This document shows positions 32,534 to 40,541 of a DNA stretch of 63,919 bases, piece after piece. The notes beneath the pieces were generated by a model, which did not search any database, was not told the origin of the DNA, and saw nothing but the letters and a program-made list of their open reading frames with translations. A program made the position numbers and the translations under genes. The stretch spans positions 1 through 63,919 of the forward strand of contig NZ_WKKH01000029.1 in the NCBI RefSeq assembly GCF_009674725.1, given 5' to 3'. Position 1 is the stretch's first letter; each line of letters opens with the position of its first letter. This DNA is from Pedobacter petrophilus. Lineage in GTDB: Bacteria > Bacteroidota > Bacteroidia > Sphingobacteriales > Sphingobacteriaceae.

Positions 32534-32902
32534 TTAGAAAGGCAAATCATCGTCTTCACCTGGTGCATTGCTAACATCAACCGGAGCTGCATAAGCTGGG
32601 GCTGATGCAGATGGAGCGCCTGCTGCAACAGCATTGATTCTCCAAATTACCAAACTGTTAAAATATGATGTCTTACCTGCTTTATCTGTCCATGGGCGAC
32701 CGCGTAAATTAAAGAAAACCTCAACCTCATCACCCGCTTTAAATGTATCTAATAATGCAGTTTTATCTTGTAAAGCCTCAAAACGAATATATTCTGGGTA
32801 TGTTGGATTTTCTGCGTATTCTACTATTAAATCACGTTTTTTAAACGTTTCACTCACTTGCTGCGTTGCACCTACTTCGTGTACTTTTCCTTTAATTTCC
32901 AT
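32534..32902 (-). CDS. DUF3127-family OB-fold-like protein with an SSB-type C-terminal tip
   Basis: A 122-residue protein from the ATG at 32902. The N-terminal 85 residues (starting MEIKGKVHEVG) match the DUF3127 family of Bacteroidota, which looks like an OB fold; the stretch FKAGDEVEVFFNLRGRPW is typical. A low-complexity Ala/Pro/Ser linker follows, and the protein ends in EDDDLPF. That tail closely mimics the acidic tip of single-stranded DNA-binding protein (DDDIPF in E. coli), which recruits repair and replication proteins. A role in DNA metabolism is inference. It is divergent from the RNA methyltransferase gene and has a strong terminator. Confidence 0.85.
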   Translation of the reverse strand: MEIKGKVHEVGATQQVSETFKKRDLIVEYAENPTYPEYIRFEALQDKTALLDTFKAGDEVEVFFNLRGRPWTDKAGKTSYFNSLVIWRINAVAAGAPSASAPAYAAPVDVSNAPGEDDDLPF

Positions 32903-32970
32903 AACTAATACTAATATTGTACGTATAAAAGCCAAATCTCTATAATTTTATTGATAACTTCGCATATATT

Positions 32971-34164
32971 ATGATGCAAGTTTTCCACAATAAAAGCAAG
33001 GTTATTATCACCTGCAATAAACGCCTTTCTCCGTATTTACAAGATGAAGTTACGGCTTTAGGTTACACCATCGAAAGAGCCTTTCCAACGGGTGTTGAGC
33101 TGAATATCACCCTTACAGAGTGTATCAAGCTGAATTTGAACTTGCGCTGCGCCAGTCAGATTTTATATTCGATCAAAAGTTTCAAGGCCATTACGCCTGA
33201 TGATTTATACAATGAGATTAAACAAATTGAATGGGAAGAACTGATCGATTTTTCTGGTTATTTCTCTGTAACCTCCAATGTTGATAATCCAAATATCACT
33301 ACCCCGCTTTTTGCTAATTTAAAGGTAAAAGATGCGATTGTAGACCGCATGAAAGAGAAAAAAGGGATCCGCCCTGATTCTGGCTCTGATGCAAATAAAG
33401 CAGTAGTGCATTTATACTGGAAAGATGCAGATGCAGATGTATTTATGGATACTTCCGGCGAAACACTTGCCAAACACGGTTACCGTAAAATTCCTGGTAA
33501 GGCGCCAATGTTAGAGGCTTTGGCGTCGGGCGTAATTTATGCCACCAAGTGGGATCGCAAATCACCTTTCATTAATCCAATGTGTGGTTCTGGAACTTTA
33601 GCCATCGAAGCGGCACTAATTGCCACTAACCGGGCACCGGGATTATATAGAATGAACTATGCTTTTATGCATATTTTAGGCTATGGAGAAGAAGCCTTTT
33701 TTGCAGAGCGAAGAATTTTAAAAGATCAGGTAATTAAAAATCCGGATTTGAAAATCATTGCCTCCGATCTTTCTGAAGATGCCGTAGAAGTTACCCGCAG
33801 AAATGCAAAAACTGCAGGTGTTGATACATTAATCGAATTTGAAGTTTGTGATTTCGAACTTACCCCGGTTCCTGAAGAAGGAAAAGGTGCGGTAGTGTTT
33901 AATCCGGAATACGGCGAGCGTTTGGGGGTTCATAGTAAACTCGAGCAAACTTACAAACGCATGGGCGATTACATGAAAACAAAATGCAAGGGATATGCTG
34001 GCTACATTTTTACGGGTAATCCAGATCTCGCTAAAAAAATAGGCTTAAAAGCTTCGCGCAAACTGGAATTCTATAATGGAAAACTGGACTGCCGCTTACT
34101 GGAGTATGAATTGTATGACGGCTCCCGTCGCGCTCCGTTAGTTGAGCAGGAAGCTGTTTCCTAA
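32971..34164 (+). CDS. THUMP-domain class I SAM-dependent RNA methyltransferase (RlmL N-terminal type)
   Basis: The enzyme probably methylates guanine N2 in 23S rRNA, like the N-terminal half of E. coli RlmL. A THUMP-type RNA-binding region (about 45-155) precedes a Rossmann methyltransferase domain with NPMCGSGTLAIEAAL (SAM binding) and the catalytic-loop sequence FNPEYGERLG. The usual motif is NPPYGER; the Pro-to-Glu form here is, from memory, common in Bacteroidota relatives. The first two codons are both ATG. A hairpin at 34178-34234 follows. The target base cannot be derived from sequence alone. Confidence 0.9.
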   Translation: MMQVFHNKSKVIITCNKRLSPYLQDEVTALGYTIERAFPTGVELNITLTECIKLNLNLRCASQILYSIKSFKAITPDDLYNEIKQIEWEELIDFSGYFSVTSNVDNPNITTPLFANLKVKDAIVDRMKEKKGIRPDSGSDANKAVVHLYWKDADADVFMDTSGETLAKHGYRKIPGKAPMLEALASGVIYATKWDRKSPFINPMCGSGTLAIEAALIATNRAPGLYRMNYAFMHILGYGEEAFFAERRILKDQVIKNPDLKIIASDLSEDAVEVTRRNAKTAGVDTLIEFEVCDFELTPVPEEGKGAVVFNPEYGERLGVHSKLEQTYKRMGDYMKTKCKGYAGYIFTGNPDLAKKIGLKASRKLEFYNGKLDCRLLEYELYDGSRRAPLVEQEAVS

Positions 34165-34177
34165 CACATTCCAATCC

Positions 34178-34234
34178 GCCTGAATTTTCTGGTATCTGCT
34201 CAAGCAGACTGACAGGAATTCAGGCTTTGTTATT
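34178..34234 (+). terminator. imperfect hairpin, probable terminator
   Basis: GCCTGAATT (34178-34186) pairs with AATTCAGGC (34217-34225). Inner pairs include CTG/CAG and TCTGCT/AGCAGA, and TTTGTTATTT follows. It sits 14 bases after the methyltransferase stop. Confidence 0.6.
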
Positions 34235-34605
34235 TACCGGCAAATTAGATACAATGAACTCCATTTAAGATGCAACATCCTTCCAGAGCGCCTCTAAAAT
34301 AGAATTTATTAGCTTTAGGCATAAAAAAAAGAATAAAATCCCGGCCAATGCAAATTTATTTCCATAAGATAATAGGCCTTCCAACCTCCGGAAGCCACTA
34401 AAGCGGTGATTAAAACTACCAAGGCCTTGACGTGCTACAAAACAAAAGGAATACATTAAACTTTTAGGTCGTGTAATTGTTTAAAATATATCCTTCGTCT
34501 ATCCCCTTGAGTAATTCCTGATAGTGCTAAAAAATATCATTCTGAAAATCTATAGGAATAAAAGACTCGTATATATTAAAAACATTATAAAAATTATCCC
34601 TTTTT
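34235..34605. other. gene-poor stretch with one doubtful small frame
   Basis: No convincing gene is seen between the hairpin and the XRE gene. A 63-codon frame on the minus strand (34456-34265) has one possible membrane segment near its end, but no recognisable family, and it could be translated repeat DNA. The DNA just before 34606 is very AT-rich and probably holds the XRE promoter, though no TAnnTTTG is clear. Confidence 0.4.
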
Positions 34606-34887
34606 ATGGAAGATGTATTAGCTTTGAAGACGAAAAACGTTGCCGGGAATATTAGAAAAATTAGAGAATACAGAGATTACACTCAAGATTATCTAGCGGC
34701 AAAATTAAAAATTTCGCAGAATGCCTATAGTAAGATTGAGCTTGGCTATAGTAAACTTACGATTGATCGGTTATTTCAGGTTTCTGAAATTTTAGAGGTT
34801 GAGGTAACGCACTTGTTAACCTTAAATCCGAACGATTTAATAAAGATTATATCTGATGACGAGCACAGAACAGCAGCGGCGAGTTAA
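34606..34887 (+). CDS. small XRE-family helix-turn-helix regulator
   Basis: A 93-residue DNA-binding protein with one HTH domain (about 14-70). The recognition part reads YTQDYLAAKLKISQNAYSKIE, preceded by NIRKIREYRD as in lambda-repressor-type proteins. The short C-terminal tail has no effector domain. There is no partner toxin gene next to it, so a toxin-antitoxin role is not supported. Its target is unknown. Confidence 0.85.
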   Translation: MEDVLALKTKNVAGNIRKIREYRDYTQDYLAAKLKISQNAYSKIELGYSKLTIDRLFQVSEILEVEVTHLLTLNPNDLIKIISDDEHRTAAAS

Positions 34888-34959
34888 TAACTTCCGCTGT
34901 TGATATCATTTTTCCATCCTTGCCCATATTTCCAATATCTTTATTGCAAATATTAAACG

Positions 34960-35604
34960 ATGCAAGATTCCATAATAAAAACCATAACTTTCGTACAACA
35001 AACCTTAAAAGATGCCGAAGCCGGTCATGATTGGTTTCATATTGAGCGTGTTTATAAAACAGCTGTTAACATCAATAAAAAAGAACAAGGCAACGAACTC
35101 GTCATTGCATTTGCAGCACTCTTACATGATATTGCTGATCCCAAATTTAACAACGGAGATGAAGAATTGGGGCCTCAGGTTGCAGAATCTTTCCTGCAGT
35201 CTATTGCAATAGACGAGGAAACCGTGAAACATGTAAAACTCATTATTCAGCACATGTCTTTCAAAAACAGTTTTGATGGCAATAGCTTTACCTCCAAAGA
35301 AATGCAAATTGTTCAGGATGCAGATCGTTTAGATGCCATTGGCGCTATCGGCATTGCCAGGGCATTTACTTATGGTGGCTTTAAAAACCGGGTATTATAT
35401 GATCCGGCTGTTAAAGTTGAGGAACACCTGTCAAAAGAAAGTTATAAGAATACAACCGCACCAACCATCAATCATTTTTATGAAAAGCTTTTGCTTTTAA
35501 AAGACATGATGAATACCGCCGAAGGAAAAAAAATTGCAGAAAAAAGGCATCAGTTTATGCTGGATTATCTTGATCATTTCTATAGCGAATGGGAAGGTAA
35601 TTAA
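34960..35604 (+). CDS. HD-domain phosphohydrolase
   Basis: A 214-residue metal-dependent phosphohydrolase of the HD superfamily. The metal ligands are visible: His27 (HDWFHIERV), His56-Asp57 (ALLHDIAD) and the distal Asp in QDADRLDAIGA. The family includes nucleotide phosphatases of the YedJ type; the natural substrate is unknown. It is probably its own unit, between the XRE gene and the radical SAM cassette. Confidence 0.87.
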   Translation: MQDSIIKTITFVQQTLKDAEAGHDWFHIERVYKTAVNINKKEQGNELVIAFAALLHDIADPKFNNGDEELGPQVAESFLQSIAIDEETVKHVKLIIQHMSFKNSFDGNSFTSKEMQIVQDADRLDAIGAIGIARAFTYGGFKNRVLYDPAVKVEEHLSKESYKNTTAPTINHFYEKLLLLKDMMNTAEGKKIAEKRHQFMLDYLDHFYSEWEGN

Positions 35605-35755
35605 TAACTTCATTTCTTTTCACCTCTTTTAATAAAGTATTGATGTTGATTCATTATAATTCTTACAATCAATTTCAAGAACTTTCATCCATTTTATTAT
35701 TCCATTAAAGAGTACATAACTTACCTTTATTTACTAATATTTTTAGCCTTATAGC

Positions 35756-35763
35756 TATATTTG
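35756..35763 (+). promoter_or_regulatory. -7 element before the radical SAM gene
   Basis: TATATTTG matches TAnnTTTG and ends 17 bases before the ATG at 35781. A clear TTG at the -33 position is not seen. Confidence 0.45.
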
Positions 35764-35780
35764 TTAGTAAATAAAATGAT

Positions 35781-37037
35781 ATGTCAGATCGAATTCGTGA
35801 AAAGTTAAATATTCTAGCTGATGCTGCTAAATATGATGTTTCCTGTTCATCAAGTGGTGGTACGCGGAAAAATGATAATAAAGGCATTGGGGATAGTCAC
35901 TCTTCTGGCATTTGCCATACCTATACTGAAGATGGCCGCTGTGTATCATTGCTAAAAATTCTTTTAACCAATCACTGTATTTACGACTGCTTATTTTGTG
36001 TTTCCAGAAAGAGTAACGACATCAAACGTGCAGCTTTTACGGTGGATGAAGTGGTGGACTTAACCATGAACTTCTATCGGAGAAATTATATTGAAGGGCT
36101 ATTTCTAAGTTCAGGAATTTTCAAAAATGCAGATTTTACCATGGAGCGCTTACTTTTGGTATGTAAAAAACTTCGTTTAGAACAACGCTATAATGGTTAT
36201 ATTCATCTAAAAACCATCCCTGGAGCGAGTGAAGAGCTAATTAAGGAAGCGGGATTATATGCTGATAGAATGAGCATTAACCTGGAAATGCCCACAGAAG
36301 CCGGATTAAAACTTTTAGCTCCGGAAAAGAACCATGCAGATGTGATTAAACCGCTTGATTTTATTCAGCAGAATATTGTTCAGTTTGCAGCAGATAAAAA
36401 ACTGATTAAACATGTTCCGAAGTTTGTTCCGGCAGGACAAAGTACACAAATGGTAATCGGTGCCACACCAGAAAGCGACAAAGATATTATGTATACCGCA
36501 AATGCTTTTTATAAAAACTTCGCTTTAAAAAGGGTTTATTACTCTGGCTACGTACCCATCAGTAATGATAGCAGGATGCCGGTTTTAGGTACTCAACCGC
36601 CATTATTGAGAGAAAATAGACTATATCAAACCGATTGGCTAATGCGCTTTTATGGCTTTAAAGTTCAGGAAATTTTAAACGATGCCAATCCAAATTTAGA
36701 TGTAGATATTGATCCAAAACTTAGCTGGGCGATTAGAAATATGCAGCATTTCCCTGTAGATATTAATAAGGCAGACTATAAAATGATTCTGCGTATCCCC
36801 GGGATCGGAGTAATGTCTGCAAAGAAAATTGTTCAGGCCAGGAAGTTTGGAAAGTTAAGAATAGATCAGTTAAAAAAAATCGGGGTAGCTTATAATAGAG
36901 CGAAACATTTTATAACCTGCGCAGATAGCCCTTATCAGTTAAGAGATTATCAGGGTACGCAGATAAAGGCTTTTATCATGGCAGAAAGTCAAAGTAAATA
37001 TTTAAAAACAGATAATAATCAGCTCATTTTATTTTAG
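35781..37037 (+). CDS. putative DNA modification/repair radical SAM protein (UDG-linked family)
   Basis: A radical SAM enzyme of the family annotated as linked to uracil-DNA glycosylase (rSAM_link_UDG type). The iron-sulfur cluster motif CX3CX2C is at Cys66, Cys70 and Cys73 (NHCIYDCLFC). Further cysteines at 22, 45 and 54 could bind another cofactor. The C-terminal part (about 333-380) holds a helix-hairpin-helix sequence (LRIPGIGVMSAKKIVQAR), which points to DNA binding. The next gene, 14 bases on, is the DUF4130 partner always found with this family. The reaction is, as far as I know, not established, and no uracil-DNA glycosylase gene is in the window. Confidence 0.88.
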   Translation: MSDRIREKLNILADAAKYDVSCSSSGGTRKNDNKGIGDSHSSGICHTYTEDGRCVSLLKILLTNHCIYDCLFCVSRKSNDIKRAAFTVDEVVDLTMNFYRRNYIEGLFLSSGIFKNADFTMERLLLVCKKLRLEQRYNGYIHLKTIPGASEELIKEAGLYADRMSINLEMPTEAGLKLLAPEKNHADVIKPLDFIQQNIVQFAADKKLIKHVPKFVPAGQSTQMVIGATPESDKDIMYTANAFYKNFALKRVYYSGYVPISNDSRMPVLGTQPPLLRENRLYQTDWLMRFYGFKVQEILNDANPNLDVDIDPKLSWAIRNMQHFPVDINKADYKMILRIPGIGVMSAKKIVQARKFGKLRIDQLKKIGVAYNRAKHFITCADSPYQLRDYQGTQIKAFIMAESQSKYLKTDNNQLILF

Positions 37038-37051
37038 CAGGCAAGCAGCCT

Positions 37052-37816
37052 ATGATTTACATTTTCGATGGTTCACTTACCGGCTTGCTCACTGCTGTAT
37101 TCGAATGGTTCGAGCGGAAACCCGGCCCCACAACATTGAAGGTTAATACCATTTTCCAGCCGGAAGCTTTTACAGAAACTGTCGAAATTATGTCCAACCA
37201 GGAAAAAGCTGATCGTGTTTGGAAAGGCCTTCAAAAGAAATTGAAAAAAGACTGGCAGCGAACTTTTTATTGCAGCTATTTGTCTGAAATTCCGGAAGCT
37301 TATGATCACCTTTTTCAATTTGCAATTTATATTTTTGAAAACGAACCAGGTGCAGCCGCCAATTACGGAAACAACCATGTAATTGCCCTCGCTAAATATG
37401 CAAAAAGTGTGGAGCGAGAAAAGCACCGGATGGAAGCCTTTATCAGATTTCAAAAAACAGGAGATGGCATGTTTTACACATCTATAGATCCTGATTTTAA
37501 TGTGTTGCCCCTAATTTCAAATCATTTTAAAAACCGCTATGCCGATCAACAGTGGATTATTTACGATTTAAAACGTAAGTATGGGCTTCATTATGATTTA
37601 AACACGGTTGAAGAAGTGACCATCAACTTTTCGGAAAGTGCGACGAACCCTAATCCTCCGCTGGCACTAATGGATGAGAAAGAAGCGCTTTACGCTCTTT
37701 TATGGAAAGATTATTTCAAAAGTGCCAATATTGTTGCCCGGAAAAACACCAAACTTCACCTGCAACATGTCCCCAGAAGGTATTGGAAATATTTAACTGA
37801 AAAGCAACTGGCTTAA
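37052..37816 (+). CDS. DUF4130 / TIGR03915-like DNA metabolism protein
   Basis: The 254-residue partner of the radical SAM protein upstream. The N-terminus (MIYIFDGSLTGLLTAVFEWFERK) and the later FIRFQKTGDGMFYTSIDPDFNVLPLI and KLHLQHVPRRYWKYLTEK segments are typical of this family. In other bacteria the domain can be fused to a uracil-DNA glycosylase-like domain; here it ends without one. The role is unknown; the tight 14-base spacing supports joint function with the radical SAM enzyme. A histidine kinase gene follows 33 bases later, perhaps in the same transcript. Confidence 0.85.
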   Translation: MIYIFDGSLTGLLTAVFEWFERKPGPTTLKVNTIFQPEAFTETVEIMSNQEKADRVWKGLQKKLKKDWQRTFYCSYLSEIPEAYDHLFQFAIYIFENEPGAAANYGNNHVIALAKYAKSVEREKHRMEAFIRFQKTGDGMFYTSIDPDFNVLPLISNHFKNRYADQQWIIYDLKRKYGLHYDLNTVEEVTINFSESATNPNPPLALMDEKEALYALLWKDYFKSANIVARKNTKLHLQHVPRRYWKYLTEKQLA

Positions 37817-37849
37817 CATCGATTTAATATAAAACCGCTAAATTGCAGC

Positions 37850-38875
37850 ATGAAATTAAGTGTGCTGGTTTTATTTACGGCTCTTGCTGTTGCGCTATCC
37901 ATCGGGATGGTTAATTTTTATTTCCAGCATAGCTTCTACTATCTCGCAATTTCTTTTGGTGTATCTTTTTTGAGCAGTTTTCTTGTTTTTTATTACCTGC
38001 TGGAAAAATACATCTACAATAAAATTAAGCTCATTTACAAACTGATTCATAATTTAAAGCTTGGAAAAGACCTTAAAGATGCATTAGGTGAGTATGTAAG
38101 TTCCGATCCGATAAATGATGTGGAACAAGAAGTTAAAGAATGGGCTGGCGCGAAGAAAAAAGAAATCGATTTGCTGAAAAAACAAGAACAATTTAGGAGA
38201 GAATTTCTTTCAAATGTATCTCACGAGTTCAAAACGCCACTTTTTGCCATTCAGGGTTATATTGAAACGCTTCAGGATTGTATCACAGATGATCCGGATA
38301 TGGCCATCAAATTCCTTAAAAAAGCAGAAAACAATGTAGAAAGATTGAGCTACCTGATTAATGATCTGGATGCGATAGCAAAATTAGAAACCGGTGAATC
38401 ACCCATTAATTATCAAAAGTTTGATTTCGTTTCACTAGCCAAAGAGGTAATGGAAAATCTCGATGACAGGGCAAAGGCAAAAAATGTCAAATTATTCTTT
38501 AAAGAAAAATATACGGCTATTACCAGTGTAAATGCTGACCGGGAAAAGATCAGACAGGTGTTGATTAACCTTATTGTGAACAGCATAAAATATGGAATAG
38601 AAAACGGCGAAACCGCTATCAAAATTTTCGAACTGCATGATCAGGTGCTTATCGAAGTTACCGATAATGGAATCGGGATTGAAGAGAAACACCTCGCCAG
38701 GCTTTTCGAACGTTTCTATCGCATTGATACCCACCGGGCAAGAGAAGTTGGAGGAACTGGTTTAGGCTTGGCAATTGTTAAACACATTCTGGAAGCTCAC
38801 CAACAAACCATTTCCGTTCGAAGCACGCCGGGAATAGGAACAACCTTTGCCTTCACCCTCCAAAAAGGTGGTTAA
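37850..38875 (+). CDS. PhoR-like sensor histidine kinase, orphan
   Basis: A compact 341-residue kinase with two membrane segments (about 5-22 and 28-50) and almost no periplasmic loop. The HisKA domain has SNVSHEFKTPLFAIQGY with phospho-acceptor His125. The ATPase domain shows NLIVNSIKYG, VTDNGIGI, FERFYRID and GGTGLGLAIVKHI. No response regulator gene is adjacent. The similarity to PhoR/WalK-type kinases is clear, but the partner and signal cannot be read from the window. It may be read through from the radical SAM cassette. Confidence 0.92.
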   Translation: MKLSVLVLFTALAVALSIGMVNFYFQHSFYYLAISFGVSFLSSFLVFYYLLEKYIYNKIKLIYKLIHNLKLGKDLKDALGEYVSSDPINDVEQEVKEWAGAKKKEIDLLKKQEQFRREFLSNVSHEFKTPLFAIQGYIETLQDCITDDPDMAIKFLKKAENNVERLSYLINDLDAIAKLETGESPINYQKFDFVSLAKEVMENLDDRAKAKNVKLFFKEKYTAITSVNADREKIRQVLINLIVNSIKYGIENGETAIKIFELHDQVLIEVTDNGIGIEEKHLARLFERFYRIDTHRAREVGGTGLGLAIVKHILEAHQQTISVRSTPGIGTTFAFTLQKGG

Positions 38876-38971
38876 TAAGGAACTACTGGCGTAATATTCC
38901 TTTTACGGTCAAATAAGGTCATTTTTTAATGGTTATAATAAAACTGTAAACATTTAAACTAAATGTGCCAA

Positions 38972-39004
38972 TTTGTCACTTTTAATTTAATTTGTGTATT
39001 TTTG
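38972..39004 (+). promoter_or_regulatory. Bacteroidota-type promoter of miaB
   Basis: TTTG (38972-38975), 21 bases, then TATTTTTG (38997-39004) match the primary promoter pattern. The ATG follows at 39028. Confidence 0.7.
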
Positions 39005-39027
39005 CAATCCCAAAATCTTTTTAAAGA

Positions 39028-40443
39028 ATGATTGATTTACAAGTACAGGATAAAACGCATGATGAGGCCAGACAAGGTGAAGCTTTAATATTAGAAGCAC
39101 CAGTAAAAGCCGACTCACGCAAATTATATATAGAAAGTTATGGTTGTGCGATGAATTTCGCAGATAGTGAAATTGTGGCTTCTATCCTTTCAGAAACAGG
39201 ATTTGAGACTACCGGCGACTACCACCAGGCAGACGTGATTTTTATAAACACTTGTTCCATTCGCGAAAATGCAGAAACCAGGGTTAGAAATCGATTATCA
39301 CAATTTGGTGTAGAAAAACGCCGTAATCCCAAGTTAATTGTCGGTGTATTGGGCTGCATGGCAGAACGTTTAAAATCAAAATTTCTGGAAGAAGAGAAAT
39401 TGGTTGACGTTGTTGTTGGGCCTGATGCTTACCGTGATTTACCAAACCTAATCGAGCAGGTAGAAAGTGGACACAAGGCAGTAAATGTATTATTATCCCG
39501 TGAGGAAACTTACGCTGATATTAGTCCGGTCCGTTTAAACAGCAATGGGATCACCGCTTTTATTTCGATCACCCGTGGTTGTAACAACATGTGTTCTTTC
39601 TGTGTGGTGCCATTTACCCGTGGCCGTGAAAGGAGTCGTGATGCACATTCTATCATTAAGGAGGCAAAATCTTTATTTGAATCCGGCTACCGTGAGGTAA
39701 CTCTTTTGGGCCAGAATGTAGATTCATACACCTGGACATCCGAAGATGGGAATGAAACCGTAAACTTTGCACAACTTTTAGAACAAACGGCATTAATCAA
39801 TCCTGATTTAAGGGTTCGTTTTTCTACCTCACACCCTAAGGATATTACAGATGAGGTTTTGGAAACCATTGCCAGATACGATAACATCTGTAATTACATT
39901 CACTTACCTGTTCAATCTGGCAATAGCCGTGTTTTGGAATTGATGAATCGTACTTATACCCGCGAATGGTACATCAACCGGATTGATGCCATTAAAAGAA
40001 TTATTCCAGGTTGCGCAATTTCGACTGATATTATCGCAGGTTTCTGTACCGAGACAGAAGAAGAGCACCAGGAAACCTTAAGCATGATGGATTATGTCGA
40101 ATATGATTTTGCCTATAATTTTACCTACTCGGAAAGACCAGGAACTTTAGCCGCGCGTAAATTTGCAGATGACATTCCTGAAGAAGTAAAAAAGCGCCGT
40201 TTAGCAGAAATTCTGGCCAAACAGCAGGCACACTCTTTAATACGTTTACAGGAATGGGTTGGCAAAACGATTCGGGTATTAATCGAAGGTACTTCTAAAA
40301 AATCTGATCTTGATTATTGCGGTCGCGGGGATAGCGGTGCAATGGCAATTTTCCCTGCTATTGAAGGTGTAAAACCAGGAGAATATGCGAATGTATTTAT
40401 TGAAAAATGTACGTCTGCAACATTGATTGGAAAAATAGTTTAA
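39028..40443 (+). CDS. miaB: tRNA-2-methylthio-N6-dimethylallyladenosine synthase
   Basis: MiaB adds the 2-methylthio group to isopentenyl-adenosine 37 of tRNAs, using two iron-sulfur clusters and SAM. The N-terminal UPF0004 cysteines are Cys40 (YGCAMN), Cys76 (NTCSIRE) and Cys110 (LGCMAER). The radical SAM motif is Cys185, Cys189 and Cys192 (RGCNNMCSFC), and a TRAM domain closes the 471-residue protein. The length and motif order fit MiaB rather than RimO or MtaB. It has its own promoter and is followed by a sigma-54 activator gene. Confidence 0.96.
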   Translation: MIDLQVQDKTHDEARQGEALILEAPVKADSRKLYIESYGCAMNFADSEIVASILSETGFETTGDYHQADVIFINTCSIRENAETRVRNRLSQFGVEKRRNPKLIVGVLGCMAERLKSKFLEEEKLVDVVVGPDAYRDLPNLIEQVESGHKAVNVLLSREETYADISPVRLNSNGITAFISITRGCNNMCSFCVVPFTRGRERSRDAHSIIKEAKSLFESGYREVTLLGQNVDSYTWTSEDGNETVNFAQLLEQTALINPDLRVRFSTSHPKDITDEVLETIARYDNICNYIHLPVQSGNSRVLELMNRTYTREWYINRIDAIKRIIPGCAISTDIIAGFCTETEEEHQETLSMMDYVEYDFAYNFTYSERPGTLAARKFADDIPEEVKKRRLAEILAKQQAHSLIRLQEWVGKTIRVLIEGTSKKSDLDYCGRGDSGAMAIFPAIEGVKPGEYANVFIEKCTSATLIGKIV

Positions 40444-40541
40444 GAGCTGAAAGGCTAAAGCCGAAAGCAAAAAATACAATGAGTCAAAAAGTTGAGGGCA
40501 TCCAATCTTGATACCTGATACTATATACTTGATACTGAAGA

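Noticed and set aside
34606..34887. XRE gene as an antitoxin
   Set aside because: The neighbours are an RNA methyltransferase and an HD hydrolase with housekeeping features; no small toxin gene is adjacent.
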